DNA of 64,000 nt from Phosphoribacter sp037045045 (GTDB taxonomy: Bacteria; Actinomycetota; Actinomycetes; Actinomycetales; Dermatophilaceae): the NCBI GenBank assembly GCA_037045045.1, contig JBAOHL010000007.1, positions 248,001 to 312,000 of the forward strand, in the 5' to 3' direction. The number at the start of each line of letters is the position of its first letter. Positions within the stretch are counted from its first letter, which is position 1. A program made the translations under genes and the position numbers. The notes beneath the pieces are model-generated. The model was given only the letters and a program-made list of their open reading frames with translations, ran no database searches and was not told where the DNA came from. Shown here in pieces: positions 8,648-16,703 of the stretch.

Positions 8648-9216
8648 GACTTATCCTCATGGGCCCTCCCGGTGCCGGAAAGGGCACCCAGGCCACGGGC
8701 ATCGCCGAGCGTCTCGGCATCCCGGCGATCTCGACGGGCGACATCTTCCGCAGCAACATCAAGAACGAGACCGACTTGGGCCGTCAAGTCAAGGAGATCA
8801 CCGCCAGCGGCGGCTACGTCCCGGACGAGCTCACCAACGCGATCGTGCGCGACCGCCTCGGCGAACCCGATGCGGCCGGGGGTTTCCTGCTCGACGGCTA
8901 CCCCCGCACCGTCGGGCAGGTCGGCTACCTCGACGAGCTGCTCGCCGGTCAGGGCCACCGGATCGACGCCGTGCTCGAGCTCACCGCCGATGAGGACGCC
9001 CTCGTGGCCCGGCTGTTGCAGCGTGCCCAGGACCAAGGTCGGGCCGACGACACCGAGGCGGTCATCCGTCGGCGGATGGAGGTCTACCGGTCCGAGACCG
9101 AGCCGCTGACCGCCATCTACGCCGAGCACGGCGTGCTGCACCAGGTCGACGGGCTCGGCACCGTCGAGGCGGTCGGCCAGCGGCTCGCCGACGCGGTCGC
9201 CGCCGTCGCCGACTGA
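8644..9216 (+). CDS. adk: Adenylate kinase (short form)
   Basis: Adk catalyses ATP + AMP to 2 ADP in the cytoplasm. The P-loop GPPGAGKGTQA is at residues 8-18, with the AMP-binding STGDIFRSNI and LDGYPRT downstream. At 190 residues it lacks the long zinc-type LID insertion of the 215-residue enzymes, as in mycobacteria. It overlaps secY by ATGA and is one base from map, so secY-adk-map should be one transcript. Confidence 0.98.
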   Translation: MRLILMGPPGAGKGTQATGIAERLGIPAISTGDIFRSNIKNETDLGRQVKEITASGGYVPDELTNAIVRDRLGEPDAAGGFLLDGYPRTVGQVGYLDELLAGQGHRIDAVLELTADEDALVARLLQRAQDQGRADDTEAVIRRRMEVYRSETEPLTAIYAEHGVLHQVDGLGTVEAVGQRLADAVAAVAD

Positions 9217-9217
9217 G

Positions 9218-10063
9218 GTGCTCGGCCGCCGCCACACGCCGGGACGCACGGATGCCCAGTTGCTGCGCATGCGGGCTGCCGGTCTGCTCGTCGGACGCAC
9301 CCTGGCCGCCCTCGTCGAAGCGAGCCGTCCTGGCGTGCGGACCGCCGACCTGGACCGCCTGGCCGAGACCTTCATCCGTGACCACGGCGGGGTCCCGTCC
9401 TTCCCCGAGGTCCCCGGCTACCGGCATACCTTGTGCACGTCGGTCAACGACCAGGTCGTCCACGGGATCCCCGGTCCCTACGTCCTGCGCGAGGGCGACC
9501 TGCTGTCCATCGACTGTGGAGCCATCGTCACGGGCTGGCACGGCGATGCCGCGCTGACCCTCGTCGTCGGTGGTCCGCAGGCGGCCCGCCCGGCCGACGC
9601 GCTCCTCAACACGGCGACCGAACACTCCCTCTGGGCGGGGATCGCAGCGCTCGCGGTGGGGGAGCGACTGTATGCCGTCGGGGAGGCGATCGAGGGAGCC
9701 ATCACGGACAGTGCCGCACGCGACGGGCTCAGCTACGGGATCGTCGAGGACTACGTCGGGCATGGCATCGGGACCGAGATGCACGAGGATCCACAGATCT
9801 ACAACTACGGGGTCCGAGACAAGGGTCCCAAGGTCCGCGCGGGGTTCACCGGAGCCCTGGAGCCCATGGTGACCCTCGGCAGCCCGAGCACTCGCGTGCT
9901 GGCCGACCAGTGGACCGTCGTCACGCAGGACGGGTCGCGAGCGGCCCACTGGGAGCACACCGTGGCGGTGCGCGACGAGGGGCTGTGGGTGCTCACCGCC
10001 CCGGACGGCGGCCAGGACCGACTGCACAGCCTCGGGGCGGCCTACGCACCCGTGACGGAGTGA
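9218..10063 (+). CDS. map: Methionine aminopeptidase, type I
   Basis: This 281-residue enzyme removes the initiator methionine from nascent proteins. All five metal ligands of the pita-bread fold can be placed: Asp in SIDCGAI, Asp in WHGDAAL, His in VGHGIGTEMHEDP, Glu in GALEPMVTLG and Glu in AHWEHTVAV. The start is a GTG one base after the adk stop. It follows secY-adk in the usual spc order. Confidence 0.97.
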   Translation: MLGRRHTPGRTDAQLLRMRAAGLLVGRTLAALVEASRPGVRTADLDRLAETFIRDHGGVPSFPEVPGYRHTLCTSVNDQVVHGIPGPYVLREGDLLSIDCGAIVTGWHGDAALTLVVGGPQAARPADALLNTATEHSLWAGIAALAVGERLYAVGEAIEGAITDSAARDGLSYGIVEDYVGHGIGTEMHEDPQIYNYGVRDKGPKVRAGFTGALEPMVTLGSPSTRVLADQWTVVTQDGSRAAHWEHTVAVRDEGLWVLTAPDGGQDRLHSLGAAYAPVTE

Positions 10064-10066
10064 CGC

Positions 10067-10435
10067 ATGGGTACCGTCGAGGACTACCTCGCCACCGTCG
10101 AACCGAGTCGACGGGCCGCCCTGGCCCGGGTGGTCGACCGAGCCCGGGCCTTGATCCCCGAGGTCACCGAGGGCACGAGTTACGCGATGCCGGCGCTGAT
10201 GTACCGCGACAAGCCCCTGCTTGCGGCGATATCGGCGAAGGACCACCTCGCGATCTACCCGTTCAGCGGCTCGGTGATCTCGGCAGTCGCCGCGGACCTG
10301 GCGGGCTTCGCCCTGTCGAAGGGGACGATCCGGTTCCAGGTCGACGCGCCCGTCCCGGACGACGTCCTTGCCCGGATCGTCCTGGCCCGCCGCGCCGAGA
10401 TCGACGCCAAGGCGCCCCGGTCCCGGAAGGGCTGA
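10067..10435 (+). CDS. DUF1801-like (YdhG/YjbR-type) small protein
   Basis: A 122-residue protein with the pattern of the DUF1801 family: an N-terminal VEDYLATVEPSRRAALARV helix, ITEGTSYAMPAL-like and AAISAKDHLAIYPFSG segments, then GTIRFQVDAPVPDDVLARIV. The fold is related to iron-chaperone-like proteins, but no biochemical function is established. It starts three bases after map, so it is probably cotranscribed with it. It is an addition to the usual map-infA junction. The family call is from pattern recognition. Confidence 0.75.
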   Translation: MGTVEDYLATVEPSRRAALARVVDRARALIPEVTEGTSYAMPALMYRDKPLLAAISAKDHLAIYPFSGSVISAVAADLAGFALSKGTIRFQVDAPVPDDVLARIVLARRAEIDAKAPRSRKG

Positions 10436-10585
10436 GGGCAGAGCGCCGGGGAGGTCCGGCCCGCGGCACAGGCGATTTCGGGGTATGCCGGCCGGTGCCG
10501 TACGATATCCCGTTGGGTGTCGCGTGCTCGAGACGCCCGTTTCACACTGTCACGGGCACGCCAGCACCACGGATCGACGGAGGAT

Positions 10586-10807
10586 ATGGCCAAGAAGGAC
10601 GGGGTCATCGAGATCGAGGGCACCATCGTCGAGGCGCTCCCGAACGCGATGTTCCGGGTCGAGCTCACGAACGGGCACAAGGTGCTCGCCCACATCTCGG
10701 GCAAGATGCGTCAGCACTACATCCGCATCCTTCCCGAGGACCGGGTCGTCGTCGAACTCTCACCTTACGACTTGTCCCGAGGCCGGATCGTCTTCCGCTA
10801 CCGCTAG
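10586..10807 (+). CDS. infA: Translation initiation factor IF-1
   Basis: The ATG at 10586 gives 73 residues beginning MAKKDGVIEIEGTIVEALPN, an exact match to bacterial IF-1 in length and OB-fold pattern. It ends ELSPYDLSRGRIVFRYR. IF-1 binds the 30S A site during initiation. GGAGG lies just upstream. The 150-bp leader contains TACGAT at 10501-10506, which could be a -10 element, but no good -35 is seen. Confidence 0.98.
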   Translation: MAKKDGVIEIEGTIVEALPNAMFRVELTNGHKVLAHISGKMRQHYIRILPEDRVVVELSPYDLSRGRIVFRYR

Positions 10808-10910
10808 TCCGACCGGACCGGCACACCCGCTGTACCCGAACCCACCGCACTGGGGGTTGCTCCGGCCCGGCCGGCAGCTCCCGGCGCACGACCTGCGAAG
10901 ACACGAGGCG

Positions 10911-11024
10911 ATGAAGGTCAAGCCGAGCGTCAAGAAGATCTGCGACAAGTGCAAGGTGATCCGCCGCAACGGGCGGGTCATGGTGATCTGCGAGAACCTG
11001 CGCCACAAGCAGCGCCAGGGCTGA
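10911..11024 (+). CDS. rpmJ: 50S ribosomal protein L36 (zinc type)
   Basis: A 37-residue gene starting MKVKPSVKKICDKCKVIRRN, with the C-x2-C...C...H zinc ligands of classical L36 (CDKC, then VICENLRH). Its small size matches the family exactly. It lies between infA and rpsM as in other actinobacterial alpha operons. The 236 bp that follow before rpsM hold no gene I can support. Confidence 0.97.
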   Translation: MKVKPSVKKICDKCKVIRRNGRVMVICENLRHKQRQG

Positions 11025-11260
11025 CCGCGGCCTCACCGCCAGGCACGACCCGCGGGTCCTCCACCGGACGCGCACCGCACAACTGCACATGGCAACACCC
11101 GGCCCCTGGTCCACGACCAGGACGTCACCCCCGGCACGGAGGCCGGGGACCGGCGGGCTCTGGCAGCCCGCGCCGACCGACCGCCCACCCGGCGATCGAA
11201 CGGCATATCGGAACGGTGTTGTCGACAGACCTCCGCGAACGATCAGGAGATCCACCGCAT

Positions 11261-11641
11261 ATGGCACGTCTCATCGGCGTCGACCTGCCGCGCGACAAGC
11301 GCGTCGAGGTCGGCCTGACCTACATCTTCGGTGTGGGTCGCACGATCGCCCGGCAGGCGCTGGCCGCCACCGGCGTCAACCCCGACACCCGGGTCAAGGA
11401 CCTCGGCGACACCGATCTGGTGGCGCTGCGGGACTACCTCGAGGGCAACGTCAAGATGGAGGGCGACCTACGCCGCGAGATCGCGGCCGACATCCGTCGC
11501 AAGGTCGAGATCGGCTCCTACGAAGGGCTGCGGCACCGTCGCGGTCTGCCCGTGCGCGGCCAGCGCACGAAGACCAACGCGCGCACCCGTAAGGGTCCCA
11601 AGCGCACGGTCGCCGGGAAGAAGAAGGCCGGCAAGCACTAG
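11261..11641 (+). CDS. rpsM: 30S ribosomal protein S13
   Basis: The ATG at 11261 gives 126 residues starting MARLIGVDLPRDKRVEVGLT. S13 in the 30S head contacts S19 and the tRNAs. The signature LRHRRGLPVRGQRTKTNART is present, followed by a basic tail (KGPKRTVAGKKKAGKH). An upstream in-frame start at 10949 is only an open extension. A GGAGAT site precedes the gene. Confidence 0.98.
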   Translation: MARLIGVDLPRDKRVEVGLTYIFGVGRTIARQALAATGVNPDTRVKDLGDTDLVALRDYLEGNVKMEGDLRREIAADIRRKVEIGSYEGLRHRRGLPVRGQRTKTNARTRKGPKRTVAGKKKAGKH

Positions 11642-11747
11642 CCCGCCAGGCCCTTCGCCGGGCGCGGGCGCCCGCCTGCGCTACTCGCGACGCGGGCTTC
11701 GACCCGCCACCGCAGCTGACACGACCGTCTCGTAGGAAGAAGCAGAT

Positions 11748-12155
11748 ATGCCTCCCAAGGGCCGCCAGGCCACCGGCGCCAAGAAGGTGCGCCGCAAGGA
11801 GAAGAAGAACGTCGCCCACGGGCACGCTCACATCAAGAGCACGTTCAACAACACGATCATCTCGATCACCGATCCCACCGGCGCGGTGATCTCGTGGGCC
11901 TCGGCCGGCCAGGTCGGCTTCAAGGGCTCGCGCAAGTCCACCCCGTATGCCGCGCAGATGGCCGCCGAGGCCGCCGCCCGCCGGGCGATGGAGCACGGCA
12001 TGCGCAAGGTCGACGTCTTCGTCAAGGGCCCCGGTTCGGGCCGCGAGACGGCGATCCGTTCGCTCACCGCCGCCGGCCTGGAGGTCGGCGCGATCAGCGA
12101 TGTCACGCCCTCGCCGCACAACGGCGTCCGTCCGCCCAAGCGCCGGCGCGTCTGA
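11748..12155 (+). CDS. rpsK: 30S ribosomal protein S11
   Basis: A 135-residue S11 from the 30S platform. It reads HIKSTFNNTIISITDPTGAV in the middle and ISDVTPSPHNGVRPPKRRRV at the end, both diagnostic. The N-terminus is basic (MPPKGRQATGAKKVRRKEKK). A GAAG site precedes the ATG. rpsD follows 25 nt downstream. Confidence 0.98.
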   Translation: MPPKGRQATGAKKVRRKEKKNVAHGHAHIKSTFNNTIISITDPTGAVISWASAGQVGFKGSRKSTPYAAQMAAEAAARRAMEHGMRKVDVFVKGPGSGRETAIRSLTAAGLEVGAISDVTPSPHNGVRPPKRRRV

Positions 12156-12180
12156 GCCGCAGAAGGAGATCGCGAAACTC

Positions 12181-12789
12181 ATGGCTCGGTACACCGGCCC
12201 CATCACCAAGAAGTCTCGTCGGCTCAAGGTCGACCTCGTCGGCGGCGACCGCCACTTCGAGATGCGTCCCTTCCCCCCCGGACAGCACGGACGGCGGCGC
12301 ATCTCCGAGAAGGAGTACCTCACCCAGCTGCAGGAGAAGCAGAAGGCCCGCTTCACCTACGGCGTCATGGAGAAGCAGTTCCGTCGCTACTACCAGGAGG
12401 CGGCCAACCGCCCCGGCAAGACCGGTGACAACCTCCTGCAGATCCTCGAGTCGCGCCTGGACAACGTCGTCTACCGCGCGGGCCTGGCCCGCACCCGCCG
12501 CCAGTCCCGTCAGCTGGTCACCCACGGCCACTTCGAGGTCAACGGCAAGCGCGTGGACGTGCCGAGCTACCGGGTCGAGCAGTACGACATCATCACGGTG
12601 CGCAAGCAGTCCGTCGAGACGTTCCCGTTCGAGCTGGCCCGCCAGACCTACGGCGAGCGCCCGGTGCCGGCCTGGATGCAGGTCATTGAGGGGTCGTTGA
12701 CCATCCTCATCCACCAGCTGCCGGTGCGCGCCCAGATCGACACCATCCTCACCGAACAGCTCATCGTCGAGCTCTACTCGAAGAACTGA
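12181..12789 (+). CDS. rpsD: 30S ribosomal protein S4
   Basis: A 202-residue S4, primary 16S rRNA binder. It starts MARYTGPITKKSRRLKVDLV and has the S4 RNA-binding domain (LESRLDNVVYRAGLARTRRQ, then GHFEVNGKRVDVPSYRV). It lacks the N-terminal zinc cysteines, as in many actinobacteria. In other bacteria S4 represses the alpha operon. rpoA follows after 125 bp. Confidence 0.98.
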   Translation: MARYTGPITKKSRRLKVDLVGGDRHFEMRPFPPGQHGRRRISEKEYLTQLQEKQKARFTYGVMEKQFRRYYQEAANRPGKTGDNLLQILESRLDNVVYRAGLARTRRQSRQLVTHGHFEVNGKRVDVPSYRVEQYDIITVRKQSVETFPFELARQTYGERPVPAWMQVIEGSLTILIHQLPVRAQIDTILTEQLIVELYSKN

Positions 12790-12914
12790 CCGGGATGCCG
12801 CCCGCCCGCCGCTGAGGCGAGCACGCGGCATACCGGCACTCACCGGCCACGGACAGAGGTGCGCCGGGTCGTCACGAGGCGTCATATAGCGGGCGCCCGT
12901 GGGAAGGAAGAACA

Positions 12915-13961
12915 GTGCTCATCGCACAGCGTCCGTTGCTCAGCGAAGAGGTCGTCGCGGACCACCGCTCGCGCTTCGTCATCGAACCGCTCGAGCCCGG
13001 TTTTGGCTACACCCTCGGCAACTCTCTGCGCCGCACCCTGCTGTCCAGCATCCCCGGCGCGGCCGTGACCTCGATCCGCATCGACGGGGTCCTGCACGAG
13101 TTCCAGACCATCCCGGGGTGCAAGGAGGACGTCACCGAGATGATCCTCAACATCAAGGGGCTGGTCGTCTCCTCCGAGCACGACGAGCCGGTCGTCATGT
13201 ACCTGCGCAAGCAGGGGCCCGGCATGGTCACCGCGGCCGACATCGCCCCGCCCGCCGGGGTCGAGGTGCACAACCCCGACCTGCACATCGCCACCCTCAA
13301 CGCCAAGGGCCGTATGGAGATGGAGCTGACCGTCGAGCGCGGTCGCGGGTACGTCTCGGCCCAGCAGAACAAGTCCGGCGACCAGGAGATCGGGCGCATC
13401 CCCGTCGACTCGATCTACAGCCCGGTGCTTGCCGTGACGTACAAGGTCGAGGCGACTCGCGTCGAGCAGCGCACCGACTTCGACCGGCTCATCGTCGACG
13501 TCGAGACCAAGTCCGCGATGGCTCCCCGCGACGCGATGGCCTCGGCCGGCAAGACCCTGGTCGAGCTGTTCGGCCTGGCCCGCGAGCTCAACGTCGACGC
13601 CGAGGGCATCGACATGGGCCCGTCGCCGACCGACGCCGCCCTCGCCGCCGACCTCGCCCTGCCGATCGAGGACCTCGACCTCACGGTCCGCTCGTACAAC
13701 TGCCTCAAGCGCGAGGGCATCCACACCGTCGGCGAGCTCGTCGGCCGCAGCGAGGCCGACCTGCTCGACATCCGCAACTTCGGCGCGAAGTCGATCGACG
13801 AGGTCAAGGCCAAGCTCGCCGGCATGGGCCTGGCCCTCAAGGACAGCCCGCCCGGCTTCGACCCGTCCTCGATCGTCGACTCGTACGGCGAGGACTTCGA
13901 CACCTTCGACGACGACGGCGGCGACGACGGCCGGCTGCTCGCCGAGGACGAGCAGCTCTAA
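12915..13961 (+). CDS. rpoA: RNA polymerase alpha subunit
   Basis: A 348-residue alpha subunit. The N-terminal dimerisation domain shows FVIEPLEPGFGYTLGNSLRR and TSIRIDGVLHEFQTIPG. A linker of about 20 residues leads to the C-terminal domain (LDLTVRSYNCLKREGIHTVG, then GAKSIDEVKAKLAGMGL) that binds UP elements and activators. The tail is unusually acidic (EDFDTFDDDGGDDGRLLAEDEQ). The start is a GTG with GAAGGAAG upstream. Confidence 0.98.
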   Translation: MLIAQRPLLSEEVVADHRSRFVIEPLEPGFGYTLGNSLRRTLLSSIPGAAVTSIRIDGVLHEFQTIPGCKEDVTEMILNIKGLVVSSEHDEPVVMYLRKQGPGMVTAADIAPPAGVEVHNPDLHIATLNAKGRMEMELTVERGRGYVSAQQNKSGDQEIGRIPVDSIYSPVLAVTYKVEATRVEQRTDFDRLIVDVETKSAMAPRDAMASAGKTLVELFGLARELNVDAEGIDMGPSPTDAALAADLALPIEDLDLTVRSYNCLKREGIHTVGELVGRSEADLLDIRNFGAKSIDEVKAKLAGMGLALKDSPPGFDPSSIVDSYGEDFDTFDDDGGDDGRLLAEDEQL

Positions 13962-13994
13962 GCACCCGCCGGACTTCGACCAAGGAGAACACCC

Positions 13995-14789
13995 ATGCCA
14001 ACCCCTGCCAAGGGTCCCCGTCTCGGTGGCGGTCCGGCGCACGAGCGGCTGCTGCTCGCGGGCCTGGCCACGTCGCTGTTCGAGCACGACCGGATCACGA
14101 CGACCCAGGCCAAGGCCAAGCGGCTGCGGCCCCTGGCCGAGCGCCTGGTCACCTTCGCCAAGCGTGGCGACCTGCACGCCCGCCGTCGGGTGCTCACGGT
14201 GGTGCGCGACAAGGGCGTCGTGCACCGCCTGTTCACCGAGATCGCGCCGGATATGGCCAAGCGCGAGGGCGGCTACACGCGGATTACCAAGATCGGCCCC
14301 CGCAAGGGCGACAACGCCCCGATGGCGGTCATCGAACTCGTCCGTGAGCCGTTGTCGGCGAAGAGGGCCACCGTCAAGGAGGCCGAAGCCGCGACGAAAC
14401 GGGCCGCGAAGGACCGGGCCGCCAAGGACGAGGCGGCCAAGCCGCAGGAGGCCTCGCCGCAGGATGGCGAGCCGCAGGACGCTTTGGTCCTCGACGACGC
14501 GGCCACCGACGTGCCGGCCACCGGCGCCGCGTCGCTCACCGGCGAAATCGACGACGCGCCCGTGACCGACGCCGACGGCGGCTACGGGCCCGACTCGGCC
14601 GCGCCGCTGGCGGACGACTCGGCACCTGAGGGGTTCACGATCAAGGGCAACGCCGACTCGATGATGTACCACGAGCCGGACGGCCGCTGGTATGACCAGA
14701 CCGTCGCCGAGGTGTGGTTCCGCACCGCGGCGGCCGCCGAGGCGGCCGGGTTCACCAAGGCCGGCGCCCCGAGCACCGACGACGCCTAG
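13995..14789 (+). CDS. rplQ: 50S ribosomal protein L17 with long acidic linker and C-terminal domain
   Basis: Residues 1-120 are ordinary L17 (GPRLGGGPAHERLLLAGLAT, then TRITKIGPRKGDNAPMAVIE), a tunnel-exit protein. The rest is unusual. Residues 125-210 form an Ala/Glu/Asp-rich linker, and residues 213-255 form a small domain with IKGNADSMMYHEPDGRWYD and AEVWFRTAAAAEAAGF. That domain resembles what I know as the sunset domain, found at the C-terminus of various actinobacterial proteins. L17 is normally 115-200 residues. The gene closes the alpha operon and is followed by a strong terminator. Confidence 0.96.
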   Translation: MPTPAKGPRLGGGPAHERLLLAGLATSLFEHDRITTTQAKAKRLRPLAERLVTFAKRGDLHARRRVLTVVRDKGVVHRLFTEIAPDMAKREGGYTRITKIGPRKGDNAPMAVIELVREPLSAKRATVKEAEAATKRAAKDRAAKDEAAKPQEASPQDGEPQDALVLDDAATDVPATGAASLTGEIDDAPVTDADGGYGPDSAAPLADDSAPEGFTIKGNADSMMYHEPDGRWYDQTVAEVWFRTAAAAEAAGFTKAGAPSTDDA

Positions 14790-14824
14790 CGAGGCCGGCA
14801 CGGCATACCGGCATTGCGCCGGCC

Positions 14825-14863
14825 CCGGACGGGCCCCACCGGCAACGGTGCGGGCCCGTCCGG
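14825..14863 (+). terminator. Hairpin terminator after rplQ
   Basis: Two perfect 12-bp arms (CCGGACGGGCCC and GGGCCCGTCCGG) enclose an inner stem CACCG-GCAA-CGGTG with a GCAA tetraloop and one bulged C. The whole forms one 17-bp GC-rich hairpin. It lies 36 nt after the rplQ stop, ahead of truA. There is no T-run, which is usual for actinobacterial terminators. Confidence 0.85.
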
Positions 14864-14900
14864 CTGCCGTCTCAGATCGGCCGGTCCATGCCGCCCGATG

Positions 14901-14918
14901 GTATGCCGCGCGGCATAC
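14901..14918. repeat. Paired copies of the dispersed motif forming an 18-bp palindrome
   Basis: GTATGCCGCGCGGCATAC is perfectly palindromic. It consists of the dispersed heptamer GTATGCC and its complement GGCATAC separated by GCGC. It lies 15 bp before the truA start, between the rplQ terminator and truA, so it could also act as an operator. Confidence 0.7.
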
Positions 14919-14932
14919 GTGAAGATGAGGGC

Positions 14933-15784
14933 GTGAACGCCTCGGCGACCGTGCGGCTGCGCCTGGACCTCGGTTATGACGGCTACGACTTCTCCGGGTG
15001 GGCCGCCCAGCCGGGTCGGCGCACCGTCGAGGCGGTGCTCTCGGACGCGCTGACGACGATGCTGCGCGCGCCCGAACCGGTGCGTCTGGTCGTCGCCGGC
15101 CGGACCGACGCCGGCGTCCACGCCCGAGGCCAGGTCGCCCACGCCGATGTCGACGCCGCGGCCTTTGGGGCCCTCCCGGGGCGCTCGATGCGCAGCCCCG
15201 AGGCGGCCGCGGTGGCGAGGCTGCGGGGCCTGCTTCCCCCCGATGTCGTCGTCCGCACGGTATGCCGCGCCCCGGAGGGTTTCGACGCGCGGTTCTCCGC
15301 CCTGTCGCGGCGCTACGCCTATCGGATCGCCGACGCCGACTCCGACCGCGACCCGCTGCGCCGCCGCGACACTGTCTGGGTCGACGGGCGGCTCGACGCG
15401 GCGGCGATGAGCGAGGCGGCGCAGGCCTTGGTGGGGCTGCGGGACTTCGCCGCGTTCTGCCGGCGGCGAGACGGGGCCAGCACGGTGCGCACCCTGCTTG
15501 ATTTTCGGTGGCGCCGACGCCACGACGGGGTGCTCGTGGCCCGGGTGGTCGCCGACGCGTTCTGCCATTCGATGGTTCGCGCCCTGGTCGGTGTCGTGGT
15601 CCCGGTCGGTTCCGGGCGCGAGGCGGTCCAATGGCCGGCGCAGGTGCTCGTGGCGGGCGAGCGCTCGAGTCGGGTCAAGGTCATGCCGGCCCGCGGGCTG
15701 TGCCTTCGTGAGGTGCGCTACCCCGGGGACGACGCTCTGGCGGAACGGGCGGCGCTGGCGCGGGCCCGGCGCGACGAGCCGTGA
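14933..15784 (+). CDS. truA: tRNA pseudouridine(38-40) synthase TruA
   Basis: TruA isomerises uridines 38-40 in tRNA anticodon stems. The GTG at 14933 gives 283 residues beginning VNASATVRLRLDLGYDGYDF. The catalytic Asp lies in RTDAGVHARGQV, and the family's ARFSALSRRYAYRI segment and C-terminal SMVRALVGVVV are present. It follows rplQ as in many actinobacteria but has its own leader after the terminator. It converges on pxpC with only four bases between stops. Confidence 0.96.
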   Translation: MNASATVRLRLDLGYDGYDFSGWAAQPGRRTVEAVLSDALTTMLRAPEPVRLVVAGRTDAGVHARGQVAHADVDAAAFGALPGRSMRSPEAAAVARLRGLLPPDVVVRTVCRAPEGFDARFSALSRRYAYRIADADSDRDPLRRRDTVWVDGRLDAAAMSEAAQALVGLRDFAAFCRRRDGASTVRTLLDFRWRRRHDGVLVARVVADAFCHSMVRALVGVVVPVGSGREAVQWPAQVLVAGERSSRVKVMPARGLCLREVRYPGDDALAERAALARARRDEP

Positions 15785-15788
15785 GCGC

Positions 15789-16703
15789 TCAGGACCACGA
15801 GGCCCGGCGCAGGGCGAACCGGACCCGCTCGCCGGGGCGCACCTGGGCGAGGCGGTCGGTGTCGGCGTCGTCGAGCACCGCGATGACGGGGTAGCCCCCG
15901 GTGCTCGGGTGGTCGGCGAGGAAGACCAGGGGCTGCCCGGAGGGCGGCACCTGTACCGATCCGCGGAGCACACCCTCGCTGGGCAGTTCCTCGGCGCGCG
16001 CCCGGGGCAGCCGCGGCCCGTGCAGACGGGTGCCCACCCGGTCGGTATCGCTGGTCACCGTCCAGATCGCCTCGCGCAGCAGCCGTACCGCCGCTGGGGC
16101 GAACCAGTCGTCCCGGGGCCCGAGGACGGCATGCAGGACGACCTGCCCGGCGGGTGCCGCGGTGGCCCGCTGGCTGGCGTGGCTGGAGGTCGCCGCGTGG
16201 CCCGGTCGGTCCGCGGCTTCCGGCTCGGACGGCGCGACGTCCAACCGCTGGCCCACCCACAGCGGCGCCGGCCCGAGCCCGCCGGTGCGGTCGCTGCTCG
16301 CCGATCCGTAGACCCGCTCGACGGCCAGGCCACCGCGGACCGCGAGGTAGGACCACAGGCCGCGCGAGGGCGGCCCGAGTCGCAGGCGCTGTCCCACAGC
16401 CAGCGCTACCGGAGTATCCATCGGGACCTCGGCTTCGCCGGGGCGGGCCGCGCCCGGACCGGTGAGGGGGACGACGGCGCCGGTCACCGCGACGACGCTG
16501 GGCCGCAGCGCCCGGACCACCAGCCCCCCGAGGAGCACCTCGACGGCCGCGCAGTCGGCCGGGTTGCCGACGAGGTGGTTGGCCCGGCGCAGGGCGGGGC
16601 GGTCCATCGCGCCGGACTCGCTGACCCCGACGTCGGCGTGGCCGGCCCGGCCGAGGTCCTGGATGGTGGCGAGGGGGCCGAGCCCCTCGACGAGCAGGGT
16701 CAT
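15789..16703 (-). CDS. pxpC: 5-oxoprolinase subunit PxpC (biotin-dependent carboxyltransferase-like)
   Basis: A 304-residue protein starting MTLLVEGLGPLATIQDLGRA, the typical PxpC/KipA N-terminus, with GAMDRPALRRANHLVGN and a C-terminal FLADHPSTGGYPVIAVL. With PxpA and PxpB it forms the ATP-dependent bacterial 5-oxoprolinase that converts 5-oxo-L-proline to glutamate, removing a damage product. The longer upstream frame overlapping pxpB is rejected because ATG 16703 overlaps the pxpB stop as ATGA. Third gene of the pxpA-pxpB-pxpC operon. Confidence 0.93.
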   Translation of the reverse strand: MTLLVEGLGPLATIQDLGRAGHADVGVSESGAMDRPALRRANHLVGNPADCAAVEVLLGGLVVRALRPSVVAVTGAVVPLTGPGAARPGEAEVPMDTPVALAVGQRLRLGPPSRGLWSYLAVRGGLAVERVYGSASSDRTGGLGPAPLWVGQRLDVAPSEPEAADRPGHAATSSHASQRATAAPAGQVVLHAVLGPRDDWFAPAAVRLLREAIWTVTSDTDRVGTRLHGPRLPRARAEELPSEGVLRGSVQVPPSGQPLVFLADHPSTGGYPVIAVLDDADTDRLAQVRPGERVRFALRRASWS

